This document shows positions 20,336 to 29,429 of a stretch of DNA of 64,000 nt, one piece after another. The DNA is from Prostheceraeus crozeri. Lineage: Eukaryota > Platyhelminthes > Polycladida > Euryleptidae. The stretch is taken from assembly GCA_907163375.1 (NCBI GenBank), contig CAJQUW010012505.1:1-64000 (forward strand), given 5' to 3'. The position numbers and the translations under genes were made by a program. Every line of letters starts with the position of its first letter. Position 1 is the first letter of the stretch. The notes beneath the pieces are model-generated. The model worked only from the letters and a program-made list of their open reading frames with translations. It did no database searches and was not told where the DNA came from.

Positions 20336-20593
20336 TTCAAATCTGCTATCAGATTTGAAATTTAACTCAGTCTAAGGCAGCTTTGAGGGGTTAGATCCCA
20401 GCTACTGATCACTACCTTTGACTCGGCGTTCCTGTTACCACTTCGGGGCAGTGACAATGATGTCTTCAGCTGTAAAGAGCGGGTATCGGGGAAGATCTCT
20501 CACTTCCCTAGTGATCAGTACAAGGCCTTCGGGCTGTCGACGGGATCGAGTGCCACTCACTACACTCAAATCTATCATTCCTCACTAAGTGTT
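20336..20593. repeat. 258 bp direct repeat, copy 2 (structured block)
   Basis: Second copy, 338 bp downstream of the first and the same length. The 12 bp inverted pair is fully preserved. Between copies lies about 80 bp rich in GTTGAAT-like repeats. Confidence 0.88.
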
Positions 20594-20614
20594 ATGCTTT
20601 AGTCTGTATACTAC

Positions 20615-20800
20615 ATGATTCCAAACTTATACAAATTTCATTATCTTACAGTTAACGATAAAATCGCAGCCATGGTCAACAATGACAAAAATAAAAAGTT
20701 CCACATTAAAATGTGTGTATGCGGCCGAATTAACCGCCGAGACGGTCTCAAGGACCACATCAAGAAGGCAGGGGCCGACCACATGGTTTATCCTGAGTAG
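20615..20800 (+). CDS. Short ORF with Cys/His-rich motif (61 aa)
   Basis: ATG at 20615, stop at 20798-20800. The C-terminal half reads MCVCGRINRRDGLKDHIKKA followed by GADHM, with C-x-C and two His spaced by eight residues, reminiscent of a small zinc finger. It overlaps the start of the longer ORF (from 20682) in another frame. It may be a first coding exon or a separate peptide; no family is recognised. Confidence 0.4.
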   Translation: MIPNLYKFHYLTVNDKIAAMVNNDKNKKFHIKMCVCGRINRRDGLKDHIKKAGADHMVYPE

Positions 20801-21668
20801 GGTTGCCTGTGTGAAGTGCAGGGTGCTGTTGGTTGTTGGGCAGGAGGCCGAGTTTTATTTGAAGCATGGTGAGTGCACAGGAGGGTTGGTGACCGATTTG
20901 AGATTTGTGGAGTTGATGAATGCTGAGAAGGAGCGAATGTTGGGGAAAGAGGCCAAGAATGTTGTTGAGAATGCTAGTGGGAATGCTGTGGAGAATGAGG
21001 TAGAGAATGCTGTGGCCGGTTTGAAGGCTGACAAGTGGCGGAAGAGAGTGTTTGAGAGTGATGAGGATGATGTGGATTTGGATAGGGAGCGAGTGAGGAA
21101 GCGTGTGAGGAAGTTGAGCTCTTCGTCGTCGGAGGTATCCGATATTGTCATTACCGACCCCCCGGAGAGCTCATCTTCCCCAATAGTGAAGGGTGGTGGG
21201 GTACGGAAGCAGTCGGCGCGGTGGGATGAGGACATGGAAAAGAAGCATGTGTCGCAGCAAGCGGCACATGCTTTGTTGGTTGATCGGTACGAAAGTTTGA
21301 AGAAGGTGAATGAGAGAACGTTGAGTGAGTTGAGTGAGCTGAAAATGAAGGAGGTGGCAGATGAGAATATCCGTATGAGGCGTGTTGTGAAAGAGTTGAA
21401 GGAGAATGTGCGAGTGTTGGAAGACAAGAATGATGAGCGAGAGAAGAGGACGAGTGCTGCAGAGAGGAGAATGGGAGAGGCAGAGTCGAAGTATGAGGAG
21501 TTGATGAAGGAGATGAGTGTATTGAGAGCGAGGAATGCTGAGTTGGAGAGGAGTGTGAGTAGGCAGGGTGATGAGAGAGAGTCGTTTGCGAAGTTGGAGC
21601 GCATGAGGGTTGAGTGGGCTATCATCATCGCCCATATGAAATGTTTTAAGATTTACAAGTTAGACTAA
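20682..21668 (+). CDS. Coiled-coil protein of the 3.6 kb element (328 aa)
   Basis: An open frame with higher GC and strong codon regularity. About residues 43-66 read RVACVKCRVLL and FYLKHGECTG (C-x2-C then H-x3-C, zinc-knuckle-like). Residues about 110-160 are acidic/basic with a Ser run (LSSSSSEVSDIVITDPPESS). From about 190 to 310 there is a long coiled coil rich in E, K, R and L (ERTLSELSELKMKEVADE, RMRRVVKELKENVRVLED, KYEELMKEMSVLRARNAELE). No enzyme motif. Domain layout suggests a DNA- or RNA-binding, self-associating protein. The use of the first part of the frame, which overlaps 20615-20800, is uncertain. Confidence 0.6.
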   Translation: MTKIKSSTLKCVYAAELTAETVSRTTSRRQGPTTWFILSRVACVKCRVLLVVGQEAEFYLKHGECTGGLVTDLRFVELMNAEKERMLGKEAKNVVENASGNAVENEVENAVAGLKADKWRKRVFESDEDDVDLDRERVRKRVRKLSSSSSEVSDIVITDPPESSSSPIVKGGGVRKQSARWDEDMEKKHVSQQAAHALLVDRYESLKKVNERTLSELSELKMKEVADENIRMRRVVKELKENVRVLEDKNDEREKRTSAAERRMGEAESKYEELMKEMSVLRARNAELERSVSRQGDERESFAKLERMRVEWAIIIAHMKCFKIYKLD

Positions 21669-21908
21669 GCGTGCTACTATTTCCAAATGAAAAAGTATAC
21701 ATGGTTAAATCATCCACTTAAGCCCATCCGTAGTCTAACAAGCTCTTTACACATGGATCGCAGTCGATTGCTATCCCTGTATAAGAAGTGTAAGCTATCT
21801 TAATTTTATTTGACACTATTTCCTCTTTCAAACGAGTAGCTGTAAGACAAAATCCGTTCACTAGAACCAAAGTTAGAAGATCGCTGTCGGGGGGGGGGAG
21901 GGGTCAGT

Positions 21909-22431
21909 GAAATTTGATGAAAAATGTTTTGGTGATTGTCCCAGGTCGAAATTCCACACTTTGGAAAATTTTCAAAATTTTACCCATACACAGCCACTCT
22001 GACACTTAGGATTTTTTCAGGTGAGCTACAACAGTCCACCCTCCCAACCTGGCCGGCACACCACGCCAACCTCGACAGCACATCACCGCGCGCTATACGA
22101 CGGCCGGCCAGGGGGGGGGGACGTCAGCGATCCTTGTGGACTCACTTGGCTGGTACACCACGACACTCTGTCGTTCCAGAGGGGGGGCGTCAGACTCAAA
22201 GCACCACGGCGGCCGACCACGACACTCTGCCGTTCCAGAGGGGGGGGGACGTCAGACTCGAAGCACCACGGCGGCCGACCACGACACTCTGCCGTTCCAG
22301 AGGGGCGGGGACGGACGTCAGACTCAAAGCACCACGGCGGCCGACCACGACACTCTGCCGTTCCAGAGGGGGGGGACGTCAGCGACGGCGGCCATCTTGC
22401 GCTATCCAGAAGTGGAGTTTTACTTACTACT
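21909..22431 (-). repeat. Right terminal inverted repeat (523 bp)
   Basis: Inverted copy of 18825-19407 with only scattered differences and one fewer unit of the internal GC-rich tandem repeat. It begins inside at GAAATTTGATG and ends at the element terminus. Confidence 0.9.
22125..22390. repeat. GC-rich 61-66 bp tandem repeat in the right TIR (about 4 copies)
   Basis: Inverted counterpart of the left array; TTCCAGAG phrases fall at about 22174, 22233, 22295 and 22361. One unit shorter than the left arm. Confidence 0.9.
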
Positions 22432-22437
22432 TTTGAT
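22432..22437. repeat. Target site duplication TTTGAT, right copy
   Basis: Exact match to 18819-18824; directly follows the terminal ACTTACTACT of the element. Confidence 0.92.
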
Positions 22438-25284
22438 GTATCTAAAATACCCTTTGCATTGGGATCTATTTGATTCGGAATCTCATAGAATGATTTCAGC
22501 AATGTATCACGGTCATATTTTGATTTGATTTCCATAAAAAAGGAATCAGTATCACCACCCAATAACTGAACACTTTCAATCATACAGTTCCTTTTCCATT
22601 GATCCAATAAGGTATACATAATCACCTTACTATGATCTAAGACAGTTTGACCAATAGAGATGGGTTTATTCAATTCCACCTGACATTTTCGAATATTGAT
22701 CATCATTGCATCCTTTACATTATGGATGAAATGTATATTTTGTAAATAATTTCTTTTTACGAGCAATCTTTGATTCGTTATAGCTTCGCACATTTTCCAT
22801 GGTTTTACCGAAGAGAGCATTCATCATCAATTTATGCATGTTCTTTTCAGATGTACTTTTGGCCTTGGCACGTTCAATCGTGTGATAATCCGCATAAGGC
22901 TTGATATAAGCTTCTTGAAAATACTTTATTCCTTTGTGAACATGAGTAACAGGAAGTCCTTTGTTAACATAATATTTCAAAGCACAGATATGCACCGTAT
23001 ACTGCTTTTTAGTCTTGTGCGTAAGTAGTAACTTCTTGGCTGATGTAAATGTTTTAGGTTTTGAGCCATGCAATTCATTCCATAAACCAACCATAAACTC
23101 ACTTAAATCCTCTTTCTTTACACACTCATGAGTAGGTGCTAGTGGTAAATCCATGGTTTCCTCCTGCACGTTTTGAGGATACTCTAGATCAACGGTTAAT
23201 GTACATCCCAGATGCCCATTAAGATCAAATTCTTTTACCCATTCATCATCAATTGAATCTATTTCTTCTTGACATAACCATGTAAAATTATCCTTGGGTA
23301 ATTTTGAGCTTAGTGCTGCTGCATGTAAATTGTTAGCATCAATGTACATTAAATGAGTATTCATCCATCCATTTTCCTCGCATGCATCTTCAGATTTTGC
23401 TAAGTGTTTATTCACATACGTCATACCACCATGTATCCCCTCTTCAAACAAGTGATACATCTCCACATCTTGCAATGTACCCAATTTCAAATTGCATCTT
23501 TTAAAACAGAAAGCAAATGTTAGCCCAGGTAATCCAAAATAATGTACAGGATCCAATGATGACACTTCATACACCATTTTTCGAAAATTCTCAAAAATGT
23601 CAGTCAATAAAGCTACATCCAAAATCAAATGATAACGAATATAGTCATCCATCGTTTGACATTTCAAAGTACTCCATGCATTCTGTGCACAAGCATAATC
23701 CTCTTCAGAGCATGGTTCTTCATTCAAATCATCGTAGAAATTATCAATGGATGGCAGCTTCGTTTCATTCATTTTATCCCAATGATCAAAATATGTATAA
23801 GGAAAGATTCCCTTTTGCAAATGTTTAGAATGTTCAATATTGGGATAATGTTTTCGTAACAGCTTTTGAGTAGACGGTGTAGTATCCAACGTAGAGCTCA
23901 ATTTTTTCAATGATCCTTGAAGAAATTGATATGAGTCCAGAAATCGAACAGTATATGACGTGGGTTTATCATCATTATCCAAACATCCCCTGTATTTAAT
24001 ACTTACACCCAATGTTTTATCACCACTCTGATAAATAGGAAGAATTTCTCCCCACTTGTCTTCTCTCAATTTAGCCATTCCATGGAGAATGATTTGATGA
24101 CTATCATAGCCCTTCCAATTATGAAAGAAGATGGGGAGAATTCGACGTTGTTGTTTACGTCGCATATTGCAATTACCACACAATGCTTGAAGATATTGCC
24201 CAGTCATGTGATCATGATCACGGCACTTGATATACAGCCAACATTCTCTTTTATGTTGATGGTATAATTCGCATTTGTTCCGAAGCTTGACATCACAAAA
24301 TGCGCAATGTGACGCTTGATCAAAATCCTTTTGTTCACTCTCAGTCAATTTATTCATTGGCTTTCGAGTCTCTTCCTGAAGTGCATTCATTTTCTTAACA
24401 ATGGCTTCGATTCGTTTAAAAAAATCCATGACGCAATTCTCGCCAGAATCAATATCTACACAACCCTCATCTTCCTGATTAAACCATCGTACATGAGATC
24501 CAAAATACGCTGCTCGATGTGTCTTTGTTGTACTATTGATCATTGACTCAATATCGGCATAAACCACAGCTTGAGGACGTGACGTTTTTTGATGATCTTG
24601 AAACACATGATGCGTGTAGGTAGGTACTTTTTCTGCTTGAATACCTACATTAAAACAAGACGCCTCATGTATTCGTTTCTTCTCTGCTCCCGGTGTAGCG
24701 TCATTATCAATATGTGTTCTAAACATTCGTAGGCATATTCGACACACATCAAATGTATTTGAACATTGTTTTCCTGTCTGACAGCCATATAGATGATTTG
24801 CAAAAGCTTTCAGATTGATAATGGGTAGATAGTGAGCAAGTAGGGATTTCTCATTATGGATATCACTTAGAAGAACCAAATGAACGATGCGAGTACCATC
24901 ACAAAGTGGTTGACGATTTGGATAAAGTTCTCCTTTGAAGACAGATCCATTGTGTACATGAATGCGAACAATCATATTGTTTTTCTTTTCAAACGATTGA
25001 ATTTTATCGGTTTTGAATAATCCATCCTCAGTCATTTCACTAAAGTCCAATCTATAATATTGATTTAAATCCAAACTACGAATTTTGCATAAACGACCGA
25101 TGTTTGGAATCTTCTTTAACTTCTTGTCTTCATGAGCAAGGCTGTAGAAAATTGCATCTCTAAAACAATTATTATCCGGAGATATTTGATTAAAGACATG
25201 AATGCTTCTCATAGTCTTCAATTCTTTTGGAATGATGACTTTAGATGAACCACCAGCATACCGATAAACTTGTGATGTCTTCAC
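22438..25284 (-). pseudogene. Polinton protein-primed DNA polymerase B, main part
   Basis: Minus strand, about 950 codons up to the inserted element. In order: N-terminal SPDNNCFRDAIFYSLAHEDK; exonuclease motif I VVYADIESMI (D-x-E); an embedded Cys/His module CAFCDVKLRNKCELYH, then KCRDHDHMTGQY and CGNCN resembling an endonuclease VII/HNH zinc fold; exonuclease motif II FHNWKGYDSHQI; DYIRYHLILDVALLTDIF (exonuclease III); polymerase motif LMYIDANNLHAAAL; KLMMNALFGKTMEN (motif B); and GGDTDSFFMEIKS (motif C, DTDS). This enzyme copies the element from protein-primed ends. It is broken and interrupted by the 3.6 kb element at 22431. Confidence 0.9.
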
Positions 25285-25299
25285 TACACAACTTTCTAT

Positions 25300-25695
25300 T
25301 CATTGAATCACCATTCCTGACTGTTGCTGAGTTGTTTCTTCAATATCTTTTATAGCTGTATCAATATTCACGTTGAACCAATCTGAAAAGTTCTCATCAT
25401 TGATTCCTTCAATCACCACAACTTCAGTAAGGTGTCTAGAATCAGGTGCTTCACCTTGAGGATCTTCTAAAATCACAATTAAATATGACCATACTTTTAC
25501 ATGATAAAGTCTCATCTCACTCAACAAAATTGATTTGAGCTGATCATGAATTTGTTTGAAAAATTTTCGTACGTCATCCATCATCCTTGTTGGTTTAAAT
25601 TCATAAATATTCGCTGCACCATCAAAACGAGAAGCATGAGACATGGTAATAGAACCACCAACTTGTTCTTCCTCTTTTTCCATATCATCTATCAA
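25300..25695 (-). CDS. Polinton polymerase-associated N-terminal protein (131 aa)
   Basis: Directly upstream of polymerase B on the same strand (16 bp gap). Reads MIDDMEKEEEQVGGSITMSH, then KFFKQIHDQLKSILLSEMRLYHVKVWSYLIVILED, and ends in a helical acidic part. Comparable segments precede or open the polymerase in other Polintons, where this region is thought to supply the terminal (priming) protein. Function is inferred from position; a QVGGSI segment recalls GG processing sites. Confidence 0.5.
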   Translation of the reverse strand: MIDDMEKEEEQVGGSITMSHASRFDGAANIYEFKPTRMMDDVRKFFKQIHDQLKSILLSEMRLYHVKVWSYLIVILEDPQGEAPDSRHLTEVVVIEGINDENFSDWFNVNIDTAIKDIEETTQQQSGMVIQ

Positions 25696-25728
25696 AGATT
25701 TATGGGAATAAAGTAATGGACAAAAATG

Positions 25729-25977
25729 CTAGAAACCATCATCACTTACAGCAATGTCACCACAGTATCGACACTGATTGATGCATGGGTGTGAATAAAC
25801 TTCATCCAAAGTATATGCATGCTGACATCGAATGCAAATGTACAAGTCATCACAGATACCCGACCATAGTCGATGACACTTACATTCTGCATGAGAAAAG
25901 TAAGCATTACATACATAACAGTAGTAGGGATGAAACAAATTTACATGGTGTTGAAAGTTGGTATCAAGTAACACCAC
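25729..25977 (-). CDS. Cys/His-rich zinc-binding protein of the Polinton (82 aa)
   Basis: Minus strand, upstream of the polymerase genes. Contains YYCYVCNAYFSHAECKCH, then YICIRCQHAYTLDEVYSH and NQCRYCGD: at least four CxxC pairs plus His, consistent with two or three small zinc-binding modules. No known family is recognised. Likely an early, possibly regulatory or DNA-binding protein given its position first in the minus-strand gene group. Confidence 0.5.
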   Translation of the reverse strand: MVLLDTNFQHHVNLFHPYYCYVCNAYFSHAECKCHRLWSGICDDLYICIRCQHAYTLDEVYSHPCINQCRYCGDIAVSDDGF

Positions 25978-26159
25978 ACATGTTACAGTATATCATGACT
26001 GAAAACAAAATCTACAATGTTGGTCATATATCGTTCATAATGGGTGACTCAATCATTGATTGGGTATGAATAGAGAGCAATGAATGGGAAAGAATGTCTG
26101 GCGCTCAGTTCCAACAGTACATTTATCTGATAATAGTCTGTGCTGGTGTTCAAAAGGTC

Positions 26160-26300
26160 AAACAGAGAAAACTCCACCCAATGACTCAGGCATCATCGGA
26201 CTCCACCCAGCAACTTGCACTTTAGAAAAGACCACCCAATGACTCAGGCATCGTTGATCTCCACCCAGTGCGTCAAACAAGCTCTCCCGGGTGGAGTGTT
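26160..26300. promoter_or_regulatory. CCACCCA repeat region upstream of the minus-strand Polinton genes
   Basis: CCACCCAATGACTCAGGCAT occurs twice, near 26175 and 26231, each followed by a CTCCACCCAG phrase; AAAAGACCACCCA also appears as in the 6.9 kb gap. The two-unit repeat has a period of about 56 bp. Probably promoter or end-associated DNA of the Polinton. Confidence 0.5.
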
Positions 26301-26612
26301 TTTCATGCTGACTCATACAAGTGATGTACAGCTATTATTTTATAACTACTCATGTGATAATGTCAAAGCACTGAATTGATTCTGAAGATGTATTTCAAAA
26401 CCCCACCAAAACCTGAAAGTACAAAAGGAGAAATATCTAAATACATTTCTAACTGGTATACTAGTGTACTAAGTAAGAAACATAGTTCCAACACTTAAAA
26501 AAATCAGCATTTAAGGCATATTTGATGGCTGCCTGGAATCTTTTGCACACCGGCATATGTCAAATTTTGGCCATGTGTTTTCATCAGCACATGACAAAAC
26601 GTGACTTTTATG
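26301..26612. other. No gene; Polinton/gypsy border zone
   Basis: AT-rich, with repeated ACATGTGACAAAATGTGACA-like phrases at 26590-26665. The right end of the Polinton must lie somewhere here if the flanking gypsy protease belongs to its target, but no inverted repeat or 6 bp duplication could be fixed. Confidence 0.4.
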
Positions 26613-27561
26613 TCAATGAACATGTGACAAAATGTGACATTTGCGCTCATCAGCATGTGACAAATTGAGACAAATCTCGAATATCAAGATGTTGCAGAAT
26701 GTGTCACAGATCCAAACATGGCGGCCCACCCCTGAAATCCCCATCTGAAAATGAATGACTGTTATTCCCAAAATATGAAGTTTTTCGCCATTTGCAGTTT
26801 GAATTCGGGAAACATTAGGAATCGGGACAACATGCTCATTATGTACTAACATACTATTACATACCGACACATCCGCCCCAGCATCAACCAAAGCTTTAAC
26901 TATCTGGTTACCAACAGGAAATTCTGTCAAATTTGTCGCGTCCCGCTTCAAGCGAGAGGCCGGGACGTATCTATCGCCGGTGCTCGTTTCTCTGAGGACA
27001 ACTACGAGCTAAATGTCCATACTGCACACAATTAGACCATGGACCCTGTCGAGCAGTTAAAGTAGGTTGTAAAGCATCAATAGGCCTATTCCGTTGTGGT
27101 TGGCCGGCTGATGGTAGCGCATCGTCGACCCCCGCGTACCCCATACTATGTCCCGGTCAAGCAGTCAAATTTTGCGCAACAGGTAACCCGGACTACCGCG
27201 GAATGGTTGAGCGAGGTAACGTTGGGTCAGGACCCAGAATTGGTCTTACTTGCGGAATTGCAGCTTGAACGTTAGAAGGGGCATTAACTAAACCCATTTG
27301 TGATCGATGAAGTGGCTGTTGAAAAAATCTGGGATTCGTTGTCCTGTCCACAGTTTGACGTGGAATCTGTGACGGCGACGACATATTCCGATGGAAGACG
27401 TTCACAATCTTTGAGCAATCCCGAGCAATATGACCAAATTCTTGGCATTTGAAACAACGAATACCTAAATTACGAGATGGAACGGTAGGCACGACCGGCC
27501 GGGTAGGAGAAACAGCACCAGGTCCATCACTTCTTTCAAACCCATCAACAATATGTAAGTA

Positions 27562-29174
27562 AGGGGTGTTCGTTAACTTCGACGCGGTTTTTAGATAATT
27601 ATTTCATAAGTATCTAGCGCCCTGAAGTTTTCCCCTATGAATGAAATATACTTCCCAGACTGTATCTTTCGTATGTGACCCCTACTAGCGAAATAAAAGC
27701 AAAATGATCAGGTAGAATTTCTTTTAAACAAAAACAAGACACGTTGGCTTTGCTTTATTCACTATCATATTCCTGAGATTCAATTTCCGTCAGGAGAAGT
27801 TCACTATCTTCTGTGAAGGAATCACTAGAATCCTGCGGATCACAAGTGCTGCACCTGCACCGATGCTGTGAGGTTTTGCATCGCCAAGACGGATGAATTT
27901 TTGTGCCATTATTGTTGGCAATCTCATGAAGTCTGGCCGGATTCTCATGGATAAGTCGCACGCACAACTCCACGGAGACATTGCCCCACGCAGACTGAAT
28001 CCTTTCTTTCCACTCATCATCAGACCCAGGTAATGGCCAATCATTGAAGACGACGTTAACCAGATGGCGCCATATTCGTTCAATTGGCCATAAGTCATCC
28101 ATCTTTGAAGGGGCATACCATTCATGCTCCTTCTCACGAAGACGTGTCCGAAAAAAGTTCGGAAAATGCTGCTCTTTAAACTTCACGCTTTCTTCAGCTG
28201 TGTGTGGACAAGCCCAGTCATCTTCGAATATCATGGTGCTCCATTGAGGGAATAACTGCTTGAAGGTGTCCATGTTGTCCATCAGAAGAGCCCTGTATGA
28301 ATCGTCATCCACCGAGTGTGAGAGTAAAACAAGATTAGAGAGCCCATTGACCGACAGACCTCCCCAGACATGCTATCTTCTTGCATACTGTTCTTTATCC
28401 ATCGGTGGAACCTCAGAGGCCCTATGGGCTCGCAGACGCTTGTTTTGACGGTTCACACCTCCTGAGTCCAGCTCCCACATCTTCTCATCAGTGAAGAGGC
28501 ATCTTTCCCAGAACTCTACGGGTTCGTCCTTAAAGCGATCAGCAAAGGCCAAACGATTTTCAATGTGAAACGTTTTTAAGGCGCCCACATATCCGTAGCG
28601 AAGAGATTTCAAACCATTTCGCTTAAACTCATTTGAGATTGTTGACCTGCTGATGGTCTGATCGCGCTGCTCTTTGACTAATCTTTGAATGGTGGAGATC
28701 GAATATTGTTGATTCTCGATGATGATGTTCTTCGTTTCTGGTGATCGTGATGGTCTTCCTCCACCTTTCCCCTTCTGTCCACAATCTCTTCCAACTCCTT
28801 GTTCCACATGTTTCTTATTCCACCTTCCGTAACATTCCAACCATCAATCTGAAGCAGGTTTTTCTTTATGATTGAAGCTGACATCCCTTGTGATCGATAG
28901 TGGTGTACCAATACATGAACAACAGTCCTTTCAGTAGCCGAAATCGGTGATCGAGGTGATGTTGGTGTAGGAAACGGCATCGCGTGAATGACAGCAGATA
29001 GACATGATTCATTTAATTAAAAATTAGATATCTATGGTAGCGATATTGATCGCTAACTCGATGACGACGAGACTTGACATCAATGGCATAGTTTTCATTC
29101 AAGTCTTTGCAATAGACACTTTGACGCTGAAAAATAATGTATCGAAATCCGCGTCGAAGTTAACGAACACCCCT
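27562..29174 (-). mobile_element. Tc1/mariner-superfamily transposon with 26 bp perfect TIRs
   Basis: Left end AGGGGTGTTCGTTAACTTCG (TIR 27562-27587) and right end its exact inverse (29149-29174). Flanks are TA at 27560-27561 and CA at 29175-29176, consistent with a TA target with one later change. Length is 1613 bp with one transposase gene on the minus strand. Its removal brings the gypsy gag halves together. Confidence 0.9.
27755..28980 (-). pseudogene. Tc1/mariner-superfamily transposase, unusual catalytic spacing
   Basis: ATG at 28980. N-terminal helix-turn-helix regions (ISATERTVVHVLVHHYRSQG; then STIQRLVKEQRDQTISRSTI) with a GRPSRS linker; the reading changes frame near 28760. Catalytic acids: FTDEKMWELD (about 28490), IFEDDWACPHTA (about 28215) and MDDLWPIERIW (about 28080). 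Between the second D and the E there are 45 residues, against 34 in Tc1. HVWGGLSVNG matches the family's VWGG block, and a stop (TAG) lies just before it near 28372. The C-terminus has a CRCSTC cluster and an acidic tail. About 400 codons in all, with one frameshift and one stop. Confidence 0.82.
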
Positions 29175-29429
29175 CAGTTGCTCAACAATAATGGTGGAAA
29201 CCTGTTCATTGAAAGTTTTACATCCCGATTTGTCTCGCGCACCGTCATAGTATTTTATAATTTTGTTGCAAAGATCCGCTTTAGTCATAATAGGGTATGC
29301 CTGTGCCCCAATTTTCAATAAATCATGTGCAAAATCTCTAACCGACTCCGCTGAACGACGCATCCTGGAATCATACGCCTTTTCCGCTTCCACAGTCGTC
29401 CTAAAGGCAGAAAATCGATTGCTCAAATC

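Larger units (their letters stand above)
18825..22431. mobile_element. 3.6 kb element with long TIRs and 6 bp target duplication
   Basis: Ends are perfect inverted copies starting AGTAGTAAGTAAAACTCC and finishing with its complement. TTTGAT occurs directly outside both ends (18819-18824 and 22432-22437), and the polymerase B reading is continuous across the empty site. TIRs span 18825-19407 and 21909-22431. Inside: a TATA box and splice-donor-like site, two 258 bp direct repeats, and a plus-strand coiled-coil ORF. No transposase, integrase, polymerase or capsid gene is visible. A 6 bp duplication, AG...CT ends and TIRs of several hundred bp are the Polinton signature, so it may be a non-autonomous element mobilised by a Polinton integrase. 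It is younger than its Polinton host. Confidence 0.9.
3902..25977. mobile_element. Polinton/Maverick fossil, interrupted by younger elements
   Basis: Between these limits lie the hallmark Polinton genes: FtsK/HerA-type packaging ATPase, retroviral-type integrase with chromodomain, a penton-like minor capsid protein, a small basic core-like protein and protein-primed DNA polymerase B. Left genes are on the plus strand and the polymerase on the minus strand, converging. The major capsid protein and protease were not identified. The copy is broken in most genes (well over ten breaks). Insertions: a LINE cluster at about 13.04-18.60 kb and a 3.6 kb TIR element at 18825-22431. Outer inverted repeats and target duplication were not found, so true ends are unknown. 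Age looks old relative to its passengers. Confidence 0.88.
26613..29426 (-). mobile_element. Ty3/gypsy fossil: gag, zinc knuckle and protease, split by a DNA transposon
   Basis: Minus strand from 29426: gag matrix/capsid-like helices (TVEAEKAYDSRMRRSAESVRDF), then beyond the insertion a Gag zinc knuckle CFKCQEFGHIARDC (C-x2-C-x4-H-x4-C, about 27455) with a Pro/Gln-rich tail, then an aspartic protease (KALVDAGADVSVCNSM, near 26890). Broken, several breaks. The transposon at 27562-29174 sits between the gag and knuckle parts. RT and integrase of a gypsy element on the same strand lie at 0.6-2.25 kb, beyond the Polinton. Confidence 0.82.

Noticed and set aside
20855-21635. Long Ser/Leu-rich minus-strand open frames opposite the coiled-coil ORF
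   Set aside because: Mirror frames of an E/K/R-rich coding strand; composition explains their length and no motif is seen.
2513-26612. Terminal inverted repeats of the host Polinton
   Set aside because: I compared the sequence near 2.5-3.9 and 6.5-7.0 kb with the inverse of 26.1-26.7 kb and found only short CCACCCA-type matches, in direct rather than inverted orientation.
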